Assembly: GCA_016764015.1 (NCBI GenBank)
Contig: JAESSR010000260.1
Coordinates: 1-13,286 of the forward strand
Direction: 5' to 3'
DNA from: Phycisphaerales bacterium
GTDB taxonomy: Bacteria > Planctomycetota > Phycisphaerae > Phycisphaerales > UBA1924
Length of the DNA: 13,286 bases
Shown here one piece after another: positions 6,122 through 12,014 of this stretch. Below the pieces are notes generated by a model. The model was given only the letters and a program-made list of their open reading frames with translations. It was not told where the DNA came from and searched no databases. The number at the start of each line of letters is the position of its first letter. The first letter of the stretch is position 1. The position numbers and the translations under genes were made by a program.

Positions 6122-6805
6122 ATGGGTCAGCGACGGCATCATTATGAGCATGGATTTGAAAGGTATCTGCGGGACTCGCGGATTCCGTATATCTCGGTGA
6201 ATGAGGCGAAGAAATCGTTGCTGCCTCAGGGGGCGGTGTTGAGCACGCGCGCAGCTGGTGAAGAGGGCAAAAACGACCATGAGACACCCAAGAAGCTGAA
6301 GAACTTTGACTTTGTGGTCTATGGCGAGGGGACGAACTTATTGGTGGAGGTGAAGGGTCGGCGATTGGCTGCGATTCGGCTCAAGGACGGGACGCCGGCG
6401 AAGCCTCGGTTGGAGTCTTGGGTGACGCTTGATGATATCGAGGCGCTTTCGAAGTGGCGTGGGTTGTTTGGACCTGAGTTTGAGGCGGTGTTTGTGTTTG
6501 TGTATTGGTGTGATGATGTGCCTCCGGATGGGTTGTTTGTGGAGACCTTTGTCGATGGGGATCGGTGGTATACGCTGCGGGCGATCACGCTTGATGATTA
6601 TGTGGGTGCTATGAAGGTGCGGAGCCCGCGTTGGCGGACGATGAATCTGTCTGCGGGTGACTTTGAAGCCTTGAGTACGTCTTTTTGTGTGAATGGGATC
6701 GCCAATGGTGGGGGGAGCAGGGGTGCTGGCGGGCATGTTGGTGGGTATGTTCGCGAGCCGATCTTTGATCGAATTGTCGGCGTGGAACAGATGGCAAATA
6801 CCTGA
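6122..6805 (+). CDS. HYExAFE-family protein with PD-(D/E)xK nuclease-like motif
   Basis: The 227-residue protein opens MGQRRHHYEHGFERYL; residues 7-13 (HYEHGFE) match the HYE-x-(A/G)-FE motif of a family I recall as restricted to Planctomycetota, with no established function. After IPYISVNEAKK (21-31) comes a Gly-poor basic segment, then FDFVVYG with Asp63 and LLVEVKGRR with Glu76-x-Lys78. A D-x(12)-E-x-K arrangement on two beta strands is the core of the PD-(D/E)xK nuclease fold, so a DNA-acting nuclease is a plausible inference; Glu12 or Glu29 could complete the site. The C-terminal 35 residues include a Gly-rich linker (196-208). It is not a recognisable restriction enzyme and no methyltransferase is adjacent. 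ATG 6122 is chosen because the family motif begins close to it and a -10 hexamer sits at the leaderless position; TTG 6104 and GTG 6107 are alternatives. The gene and its small neighbour are flanked by two copies of the same repeat. Confidence 0.85.
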   Translation: MGQRRHHYEHGFERYLRDSRIPYISVNEAKKSLLPQGAVLSTRAAGEEGKNDHETPKKLKNFDFVVYGEGTNLLVEVKGRRLAAIRLKDGTPAKPRLESWVTLDDIEALSKWRGLFGPEFEAVFVFVYWCDDVPPDGLFVETFVDGDRWYTLRAITLDDYVGAMKVRSPRWRTMNLSAGDFEALSTSFCVNGIANGGGSRGAGGHVGGYVREPIFDRIVGVEQMANT

Positions 6806-6842
6806 TTGATGGGCAGATAGGCGTTAATGACGGGGTTTGTGC

Positions 6843-6872
6843 TTGACCTTTGGGGTAGAGGGTGTGTAGCGT
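6843..6872 (+). promoter_or_regulatory. Promoter of small membrane protein gene
   Basis: TTGACC (6843-6848) and TAGCGT (6867-6872) are separated by 18 bp. The -10 ends 6 bases before the ATG at 6879. This is the clearest case in the window of a two-element promoter giving a leaderless transcript. Confidence 0.55.
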
Positions 6873-6878
6873 GGGGGT

Positions 6879-7130
6879 ATGAATCACCACTTGTTTTCCG
6901 GATTGATCGCTCGTTCCCGCCCTGTGTGCATATCGATGATGTGTGCGTTGATGGTGATGATGGTTTCTGTGTCGTCCACGGTTGCGATGGCTCAAGAGGA
7001 GTTGCGCCCGCCGAAGACTTCTGAAGCGCCCAGTGCTCCCAAGTACATCATCTTCTTGATTGCGATTCTGATGGTGGGTGCGGTGGTCTTTGCGGCGACG
7101 CTCAAGACTAAGCGGACACACCAAGACTAA
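6879..7130 (+). CDS. Small exported single-helix membrane protein, unknown function
   Basis: I do not recognise a family. The 83-residue product has a basic N-terminus and a hydrophobic Met/Val-rich segment (about 17-37) ending in VAMA-QEE, which reads as a Sec signal peptide cleaved after residue 38. A short Pro/Ser/Lys-rich linker follows (39-54), then one helix (55-74, beginning YIIFLIAILMVGAVVFAA) and a basic end KTKRTHQD. The mature protein would thus be a ~45-residue single-span protein with its N-terminus outside. It lies 73 bp after the HYExAFE gene but has its own promoter. Another frame overlapping the same DNA (from 6827) lacks this organisation and is rejected. Confidence 0.7.
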   Translation: MNHHLFSGLIARSRPVCISMMCALMVMMVSVSSTVAMAQEELRPPKTSEAPSAPKYIIFLIAILMVGAVVFAATLKTKRTHQD

Positions 7131-7274
7131 CTCGCAGCAGAGCAGGGCGACTCGGACATCTACAACGCGAATATTCTGTTGTGGTATTGGTGTGCCTATA
7201 GGGCATGCTTGAAGGCCCATATTTTGGATAGAAGCACCTTTTGCGGTATTCAAAGTGTGTGGGATGGAAAAGGA

Positions 7275-7333
7275 AAGACCCCCTCCGTCTCACTTCGTTC
7301 GACACCTCCCCCGGAAGCCCGGGGGAGGCGAAA
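7275..7333. repeat. Dispersed hairpin repeat, copy 2
   Basis: This 59-bp element is in the same orientation as copy 1 at 5943-5999. The left 16 bp and the right part are the same except for one base (G5982 versus A7316). The middle differs: CACTTCGTTCGA (7291-7302) replaces the 10-bp palindrome of copy 1. The main stem is 7305-7314 with 7319-7328, loop AAGC. On the minus strand the variable part can form a small hairpin (GTC-GA-AC, GAA loop, GT-GA-GAC). Confidence 0.85.
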
Positions 7334-7404
7334 GATGGAAAAGTTTGAACTCTCAGACACGAGCGAGCCGGTGAAGTGTTGGTTGATCGGAACCGGGGAG
7401 GGAC

Positions 7405-7454
7405 TGCGATCGAATAGGGCTGTGTGCATGGCGGATCGGGTTTCTTCGATCGCA
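7405..7454. repeat. 10-bp inverted repeat TGCGATCGAA/TTCGATCGCA
   Basis: The arms at 7405-7414 and 7445-7454 are perfectly complementary and 30 bp apart, each containing GCGATCG or its complement. It lies just upstream of the tandem repeat and -10 of the small-protein gene pair. It could be a paired protein-binding site or a long-loop RNA hairpin; the sequence does not decide. Confidence 0.6.
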
Positions 7455-7460
7455 ACTGGT

Positions 7461-7487
7461 TTGCTGATGGCTTGCTGATGGTTTGCT
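7461..7487. repeat. 11-bp tandem repeat TTGCTGATGGY
   Basis: Two units (7461-7471, 7472-7482) differ only at the last base. A partial third unit, TTGCT (7483-7487), runs into the TACAAT hexamer. Each begins with a TTG that could serve in a -35 element. Confidence 0.75.
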
Positions 7488-7492
7488 ACAAT
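7487..7492 (+). promoter_or_regulatory. -10 hexamer TACAAT for the small-protein gene pair
   Basis: TACAAT matches the -10 consensus at 5 of 6 positions. The best upstream TTG (TTGCTG, 7461-7466) is 20 bp away, longer than optimal. The start site would be near 7499, giving a leader of about 90 nt. Confidence 0.45.
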
Positions 7493-7578
7493 CATGTGGG
7501 ACTTGATGGCTCTGCGGGTCTCGGGTGAAAACCACTTATCAATCAATACGAGTCAACGGATACGAATCGTTCACCAAA

Positions 7579-7584
7579 AAGGAG
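7579..7584 (+). promoter_or_regulatory. Strong Shine-Dalgarno AAGGAG
   Basis: AAGGAG is 7 bases from the ATG at 7592. It fixes that start and contrasts with the several genes in this window that lack a ribosome site. Confidence 0.75.
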
Positions 7585-7591
7585 AACAGGT

Positions 7592-7945
7592 ATGGATACG
7601 AAACAAAGTGGCGGTGGTTTGGGCAGCAGACGCAAGGCTCCGCGGGGGCTGATAGTGCTGAACCTGGTGTTGCTCGGTGGGCTTGGGCTTGTGAGCATCG
7701 CGCCCGGGGCGTGGGCACAGAGTGGAAATAGCATCACCGGAAGCAGTGCAATGAAATCGCGTGTGCCCGGGGAGTATTCAGTTGTTGGTGGGGCGACCAT
7801 CGGGGGCGTGTCGAGTGTGCTCTATGTGCTTGATACGGCCAATGGCGAACTGATCGCGCTGAGCTGGAATGACTCGACCAAATCGGTCGATGGGATCGGG
7901 TATCGCGATCTGAGTGTTGACGCAAAGAGTGAACCGGACCGGTGA
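7592..7945 (+). CDS. Small exported protein, paralogue of the next gene
   Basis: Function unknown. This 117-residue protein has a basic N-terminus (GSRRKAPRG, 11-19), a hydrophobic segment (20-35) and a likely signal peptidase site after AWA (41-43). The twin Arg is not followed by a proper Tat motif, so Sec export is more likely. The mature part has the pattern YSVVGGATIGGVSSVLYVLD then LIALSW (given here in pieces: YSVVGG at 62-67, LYVLD at 77-81, RDLSVD at 105-110), which aligns with YSMLTT, LVIID and EELSSL of the protein encoded at 8053. The neighbouring gene starts 108 bp downstream, and the two are probably in one transcript. Confidence 0.7.
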   Translation: MDTKQSGGGLGSRRKAPRGLIVLNLVLLGGLGLVSIAPGAWAQSGNSITGSSAMKSRVPGEYSVVGGATIGGVSSVLYVLDTANGELIALSWNDSTKSVDGIGYRDLSVDAKSEPDR

Positions 7946-8042
7946 GTATTGAGGGCGTTTGCCCACATAACTGGCCGCACGACTCGACACACTATTGCTC
8001 AGATACAGAGCGAAGATGGACTATTCAAACCTGATACCCAAT

Positions 8043-8046
8043 GGAG
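8043..8046 (+). promoter_or_regulatory. Shine-Dalgarno GGAG deciding the start at 8053
   Basis: GGAG is 6 bases from the ATG at 8053. It overlaps the start of the longer frame that opens at ATG 8041, so it supports the second ATG as the true start. Confidence 0.55.
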
Positions 8047-8052
8047 AATATA

Positions 8053-8409
8053 ATGCAGCAAACAACAGATACACAAGTAAATGAATCGACAGAAACAGAT
8101 AGAACCCCATCGGCACGCTCTGGGAGCTGGCTCTGGGTGAGCGCGGGGATTATGGCAGCGTTGATCGTTGTGCAGGGCGGGGGGTTCTTTGAATCGACTG
8201 CGATGGCTGAGATGGCGACGACGAGCTCGTCGTATTCGATGCTTACGACCGATGGCGGAAACGATGAGATTCTGGTGATAATTGATTCTCGGCAGGAATC
8301 GCTGATGGTGTACCGCACGGAGAACAACAATCATCTTAAAATGCTCGAGCGCGAGGAGTTGTCGAGTCTGTTTAGCCGAGCTCGCGCCCGGGCGGTGGGC
8401 GGGCCCTAA
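8053..8409 (+). CDS. Small membrane/exported protein, paralogue of the previous gene
   Basis: Function unknown. It has 118 residues from ATG 8053; the in-frame ATG at 8041 would add MENI. A polar Thr/Asp-rich N-terminus (1-26) is followed by a hydrophobic segment (about 27-45, WLWVSAGIMAALIVVQGGG), with a possible cleavage site after AMA. The C-terminal half carries YSMLTTDGG, ILVIIDS and SLMVYR, aligning position by position with the protein encoded at 7592 (identical or similar in the YS, V/I-D-S/T and L-S positions), with one gap. The basic end SRARARAVGGP is absent from the partner. The gene is 107 bp downstream of its paralogue and 86 bp before the PSP1 gene. Confidence 0.7.
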   Translation: MQQTTDTQVNESTETDRTPSARSGSWLWVSAGIMAALIVVQGGGFFESTAMAEMATTSSSYSMLTTDGGNDEILVIIDSRQESLMVYRTENNNHLKMLEREELSSLFSRARARAVGGP

Positions 8410-8495
8410 ACTGATGGGCACACCCGGGTTGTCATTGGGTTGACACGGTTGTTCAATGTGCAGGCATTCAACGCAGCGGATATTGGCTGTGGAAG

Positions 8496-10106
8496 TTGTT
8501 TTCTTTGTCGATCGGTCCACTCCCCCAGTTCGAAGCTGATCTTGCAGCATACCTTCAAGAAAAAGAAGATCGCGAGGCGTACGAGAAGCTCAATGCGCCC
8601 AGCTCGATTGTGGTGCGCTTTGGGTATCTGATGATGGTGGGCGAGTTTCCGTATTCGGGTGAATCCAAGCCGGGGTGCGGGTCGAAGCTGGTTGTGCAAA
8701 CGCCTCGCGGGACCGAGATCGGTGAGATGCTCACGAGCACTTGTGCCAACTCGGGGTGTTCGAAGAGTGTGACCCGCAAAGAGATGCTTGAGTATATCGA
8801 GAACTCGGGCGGGCGACAGTATCCGTTCTTTGAACGCGGGCGGGTATTGCGGATCGCGACGGTTGATGATCTCAACGCGCAGAGCAAGATCGAGCAACGC
8901 AAGAATGAATATCGGATGATTGCCAAAGGCTTGGTCGAGAAGGCCGGGCTTGAGATGAAGATCATCGAGGCTGAGCCGATCTTGGGCAATGAGCGGGTGA
9001 TGATTTACTTTGGTGCTGAGGAGCGGATTGATTTTCGTGATCTTGTCCAAGACCTTACGCGAGCGATCGGCACCAAGGTTGAGCTCCGCCAGATCGGCGC
9101 GCGTGATGAGGCGCGGATCACGGCGGATTATGAGCGGTGCGGGCAGTACTGTTGTTGCAAGAACTTTTTGAAGGTGCTCAAGCCGGTGAGTATGAAGAGC
9201 GCGAAGATTCAGAAGGCGACGCTTGATCCGTTGAAGATTTCAGGCCGATGCGGGAGGCTGATGTGTTGTCTTCGGTATGAAGATGAGACTTACGACGAGC
9301 TTCGCAAGAACCTGCCTCATCGTAAGTCGCGGGTGGGCACGCCTGAGGGCGACGGGATTGTGATCAGCACACAGATTCTGACGCAGCTCGCGTTGGTTCG
9401 GCTCGATAACAATACGGATGTGGCGATTCCGGTCGAGGAGTTGACGGACCCTGAGTTCAAGACAGCGCCTGATCTGAGAACTGGTTCATCTGGTTCATCA
9501 CGGGGTGGGAGTTCATCACGATCTGCCGGTTCCAAATCTGCCAATACCAAATCGGCCAATACCAAATCGGCCAATACAAAGCGAGGCGGATCTAAACGCG
9601 GCGGGCAGCATAGCCAAGATGAGTCCAAGGATGAATCAGCCCCGAGCAGTAGCAGCCAATCTGACAAGCGGTCTGGAAAGCAGTCTCGTAGGAGCCGCAA
9701 GCCCAAGGGTGATGCTAGTGAAGGCATGGTCATCTCCGAGCAAAGCATCTCCGAGCAAAGTGGGGTTGATGATTCAACGGAATCTGGGGATCGTCCCAAG
9801 AAGAAAAAGCGGCGGCGGCGCAAGCGCACACGCAGCGGCGGCGAGGGCTCAGGAACTTCTGGTCAGTCGGCTCAGTCAGGCCAATCCGATCAAACAGATC
9901 AATCGAGTTCGGCGAATGACGGGAGCAGCAACGCTGATCATGCCCAGATCAATGCACCGATATCTCAGGGTGGGGACGAGGGGCCTGCAGGTGGCAACGA
10001 CGGAACTGGAGCGAAGAAAAAACGCAAGCGCAGGCGTCGTCGTCGACCTGGAACTGGCGATGCTGGCGGGGACAGTGGCGGCGGTTCTGAGGGCTCTGAG
10101 AGTTAG
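8496..10106 (+). CDS. PSP1/RicT-family protein with long basic disordered tail
   Basis: The core (about 36-320) is a PSP1 C-terminal domain protein. In Bacillus its relative RicT (YaaT) works with RicA and RicF in a complex carrying Fe-S clusters that stimulates RNase Y processing of mRNA; transfer of that role here is inference. Numbered from TTG 8496: SSIVVRFG (36-43), CGSKLVVQTPRG (61-72), then DYERCGQYCCCKNF (211-224) and KISGRCGRLMCCLRYE (247-262), the cysteine-rich hallmarks, with Cys61, 83, 88, 215, 219-221, 252 and 257-258 as metal or cluster ligand candidates. The last ~206 residues (331-536) are Ser/Gly/Gln-rich with two strongly basic clusters (435-447 and 507-517) and tandem repeats. 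The start is uncertain: TTG 8496 is the first start codon after a stop at 8412 and there is no clear ribosome site; TTG 8505 is an alternative. TTGACA at 8440-8445 is a perfect -35 but no good -10 follows. Confidence 0.88.
   Translation: MFSLSIGPLPQFEADLAAYLQEKEDREAYEKLNAPSSIVVRFGYLMMVGEFPYSGESKPGCGSKLVVQTPRGTEIGEMLTSTCANSGCSKSVTRKEMLEYIENSGGRQYPFFERGRVLRIATVDDLNAQSKIEQRKNEYRMIAKGLVEKAGLEMKIIEAEPILGNERVMIYFGAEERIDFRDLVQDLTRAIGTKVELRQIGARDEARITADYERCGQYCCCKNFLKVLKPVSMKSAKIQKATLDPLKISGRCGRLMCCLRYEDETYDELRKNLPHRKSRVGTPEGDGIVISTQILTQLALVRLDNNTDVAIPVEELTDPEFKTAPDLRTGSSGSSRGGSSSRSAGSKSANTKSANTKSANTKRGGSKRGGQHSQDESKDESAPSSSSQSDKRSGKQSRRSRKPKGDASEGMVISEQSISEQSGVDDSTESGDRPKKKKRRRRKRTRSGGEGSGTSGQSAQSGQSDQTDQSSSANDGSSNADHAQINAPISQGGDEGPAGGNDGTGAKKKRKRRRRRRPGTGDAGGDSGGGSEGSES
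9534..9578 (+). repeat. 15-bp in-frame tandem repeat (KSANT x3)
   Basis: Three 15-bp units start at 9534, 9549 and 9564, differing at one or two bases. They encode K-S-A-N-T three times in the disordered tail of the PSP1 protein. Near-identity at the DNA level, including third positions, points to recent duplication by slippage. Confidence 0.9.
9733..9762 (+). repeat. 15-bp in-frame direct repeat (ISEQS x2)
   Basis: The units at 9733-9747 and 9748-9762 differ only at the last base and encode I-S-E-Q-S twice. This is a second independent expansion in the same tail. Confidence 0.9.
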
Positions 10107-10194
10107 GATTTGGGCACTTGAGCCCGTTTGGTCGATGAACTTGTGATTGAGTTGTGCCTGCATTAGGACGATATTTAGACGGAGTGTATTGGTC

Positions 10195-11871
10195 ATGAGT
10201 GAATCGGGAACAACAACACATGCTCCGGGCAAGGCTACTAAACAGGCTTCGGGGCAGGCTTCGGGCAATGCGGTGGGCATCAAAGAGACGATCACGAGTT
10301 TGATCATCGCGTTTATGCTCGCGTTCTTGTTCCGTGGATTTGTGATCGAGGGATTCCAGATACCGACGGGATCGATGGCTCCGACGCTGATGGGCAAGCA
10401 TGTTCGGTTTACGAGCCCGTACAGCGGGTATGACTGGTCGGTTGGTCCTTGGACTTATGCCGACGCTCGGCGGACACAGCCGGTACGTCAGCAGGTTGAT
10501 ATGCGGGTGAATGATCCGATCAACGGGTTAGTGATAAACGATACTGCACGCAGGCTCGCGGCGGGCGATCGCGTGTTTGTGCTCAAGTACTTGCCGTTCT
10601 TGCAGAGCCCGAAGCGCTGGGATGTTGTGGTCTTTAAGAACCCAGGCACACACGAGAACTACATCAAGCGGCTTGTCGGGATGCCCGGCGAGCAGCTCGC
10701 GTTTGTCGATGGCGATGTGTTTACACGCGACTTTGTTGACGGGCAAACCGAGCGAGAAGGGTGGGATTCTTGGGAAGATACTGCTTGGAGTATTGCACGC
10801 AAGCCCGAGCGGGTTCAGCGGACGATGTTCCAGGATGTGTTTGATTCCAGGCTGGTGCCGACACCTGCTGATCCGGGGTTCCATTCGCCGTTCTCGGGGA
10901 CGACCTCTGGGTGGGATGGCGTACGAAGCGGATCGAGCTATGAGTTTGATGAACGCGGCGATACGACCCTTGCATGGAACGGCAAGCGGGAGATCACCGA
11001 CGCGAACTCGTACAACCAGACTTATCCGAGTTTTCGGCTGTTTGCATCATCCGATGGCGGGAACACGCCTTTCCCTGTTTCTGATGTTGCGGTGAGCTTG
11101 AATATTGAGGCGAAGGAAACGCCAGTGCAGGTCTCGGCGGTGCTCAGCGCACGCGGGATGGTGTTCCGTGCGCGGGTGAGTTCGACTACGGGTGATGTGG
11201 CTGTAGAAATGAAGGCGGATGCATCTGCTGATTCAGCATGGGAGACGCTTGATAGCGGGTCGATCAGGGCATTCAAGGCGGGCGAGATTCATCACATTGA
11301 GTTCTGGCATGTTGACCAGGCATTGTGGTTGTTTGTTGATGACAAGCTGGTCTGCGGCGGGGGCGACAAAGGCGGATATGAACTTACGCCAGCTCAGCGG
11401 GCGATGGCTTCGACGGGATTGAGCTGGGAATCACTCAAAGCGAACAGATCGGCTGGCGATGGTGTCGATCGAATAGGTGTGTTCTCGAACTCTGCGATCT
11501 ATACCGAGCCGACCTTTCAATGGGATTTTTCGGGCGGGGCGTTTACGCTTCATCATGTGAGTGTTCAGCGGGATATTGCGTATCAGGTGAGCCAGCGGAT
11601 GCCCACACGCGGCGGACACCCCAACTTCTTTCCAACGCTCACCGACGAAGAATACTTCATGTGCGGCGACAACTCATCGAACTCGCTCGACTCGCGATTG
11701 TGGGCTCCGGGATCGATCAACCGGTGGATTGAATCTGAGATCAACGACCATACCGGTGCGGTGCATAAGGATTTGGTCGTAGGGCGTGCGTTCTTGGTGT
11801 ATTTCCCGGCTCCGCTCGATACCGGCCCGATCTTGACTCCTGACTTTGGGCGGATGCGTTGGATTTGGTGA
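10195..11871 (+). CDS. lepB: Signal peptidase I with ~300-residue insertion
   Basis: Membrane serine protease that removes signal peptides from exported proteins. Numbered from ATG 10195: a disordered N-terminus (1-28), one anchor helix (31-52), box B FQIPTGSMAPTL with catalytic Ser60, box C near GDRVFVLKY (124-132), and box D YIKRLVGMPGE with catalytic Lys158 (156-166). Box E, CGDNSSNSLDSR (490-501), comes only about 320 residues later. Ordinary enzymes have boxes D and E separated by roughly 30-120 residues and total 200-350 residues; this one has 558. The insertion (about 175-480) includes a beta-rich part with HHIEFWHVDQALWLFVDDKLV-like strands (366-386, written here only as a range: key residues HHIEF and LWLFVDD), reminiscent of a concanavalin-like jelly roll; that fold is inferred. 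The C-terminus FGRMRWIW is unusual and aromatic. GGAG at 10181-10184 is 10 bases from the ATG, a somewhat long but usable spacing; an in-frame TTG at 10147 is an unlikely alternative start. The gene follows the PSP1 gene by 88 bp. Confidence 0.92.
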   Translation: MSESGTTTHAPGKATKQASGQASGNAVGIKETITSLIIAFMLAFLFRGFVIEGFQIPTGSMAPTLMGKHVRFTSPYSGYDWSVGPWTYADARRTQPVRQQVDMRVNDPINGLVINDTARRLAAGDRVFVLKYLPFLQSPKRWDVVVFKNPGTHENYIKRLVGMPGEQLAFVDGDVFTRDFVDGQTEREGWDSWEDTAWSIARKPERVQRTMFQDVFDSRLVPTPADPGFHSPFSGTTSGWDGVRSGSSYEFDERGDTTLAWNGKREITDANSYNQTYPSFRLFASSDGGNTPFPVSDVAVSLNIEAKETPVQVSAVLSARGMVFRARVSSTTGDVAVEMKADASADSAWETLDSGSIRAFKAGEIHHIEFWHVDQALWLFVDDKLVCGGGDKGGYELTPAQRAMASTGLSWESLKANRSAGDGVDRIGVFSNSAIYTEPTFQWDFSGGAFTLHHVSVQRDIAYQVSQRMPTRGGHPNFFPTLTDEEYFMCGDNSSNSLDSRLWAPGSINRWIESEINDHTGAVHKDLVVGRAFLVYFPAPLDTGPILTPDFGRMRWIW

Positions 11872-11884
11872 GCGAAGGCTTGTG

Positions 11885-11913
11885 TTGACAGCCGATTACA
11901 AAGTGCTCAATAT
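11885..11913 (+). promoter_or_regulatory. Probable promoter of the GH57 gene
   Basis: TTGACA (11885-11890) is a perfect -35 hexamer. CAATAT (11908-11913) at 17-bp spacing is a poor -10; TATCTT at 11911-11916 is a better hexamer but 20 bp away. Start would be near 11920. Confidence 0.45.
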
Positions 11914-11921
11914 CTTTATTT

Positions 11922-11939
11922 AACTTTCACATGAAAGTT
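11922..11939. promoter_or_regulatory. 18-bp dyad AACTTTCA-N2-TGAAAGTT, candidate operator
   Basis: Perfect 8-bp arms (11922-11929, 11932-11939) surround CA. The site begins within a few bases of the predicted transcription start, a classic repressor position. The 2-base centre is too small for a stable RNA loop and no T-run follows, so a protein-binding dyad is more likely than a terminator. Confidence 0.5.
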
Positions 11940-12003
11940 CTTGCTTCTGTTGGTAAAAGTACGAAGATACAGGTGGTGCGTGGCATAAGGGGTGTCGGCA
12001 CCT

Positions 12004-12007
12004 GGAG
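12004..12007 (+). promoter_or_regulatory. Shine-Dalgarno GGAG of the GH57 gene
   Basis: GGAG is 7 bases from the ATG at 12015. It decides this start over the in-frame ATG at 11931, which overlaps the dyad. A small hairpin (11991-11994 with 11999-12002) lies immediately upstream. Confidence 0.65.
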
Positions 12008-12014
12008 ATTCGCC

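Larger units (their letters stand above)
7131..7591. other. 461-bp gene-free stretch
   Basis: No credible gene is seen on either strand; long minus-strand frames here run through the hairpin repeat and have no recognisable features. It holds the second repeat copy (7275-7333), a 10-bp inverted repeat (7405-7454), an 11-bp tandem repeat (7461-7487) and a probable promoter with a ~90-nt leader for the gene at 7592. A small RNA cannot be excluded. Confidence 0.65.

Noticed and set aside
7108..7455. Minus-strand open frame through the 7131-7591 gap
   Set aside because: It runs through the hairpin repeat, overlaps the end of the small membrane gene and has no recognisable features or ribosome site.
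10112..10125. GGGC/GCCC hairpin after the PSP1 gene as a terminator
   Set aside because: Only 4 bp of stem and no T-run; insufficient support.
9505..10146. Second + frame overlapping the PSP1 tail
   Set aside because: A by-product of repetitive GC-rich coding DNA; the PSP1 frame is continuous with a recognised domain and its repeats are multiples of 15 bp.
11931..12014. Upstream ATG (11931) as start of the GH57 gene
   Set aside because: In frame and open, but it lies in the dyad, has no ribosome site and would add 28 residues that do not belong to the family; ATG 12015 has GGAG at 7 bases.
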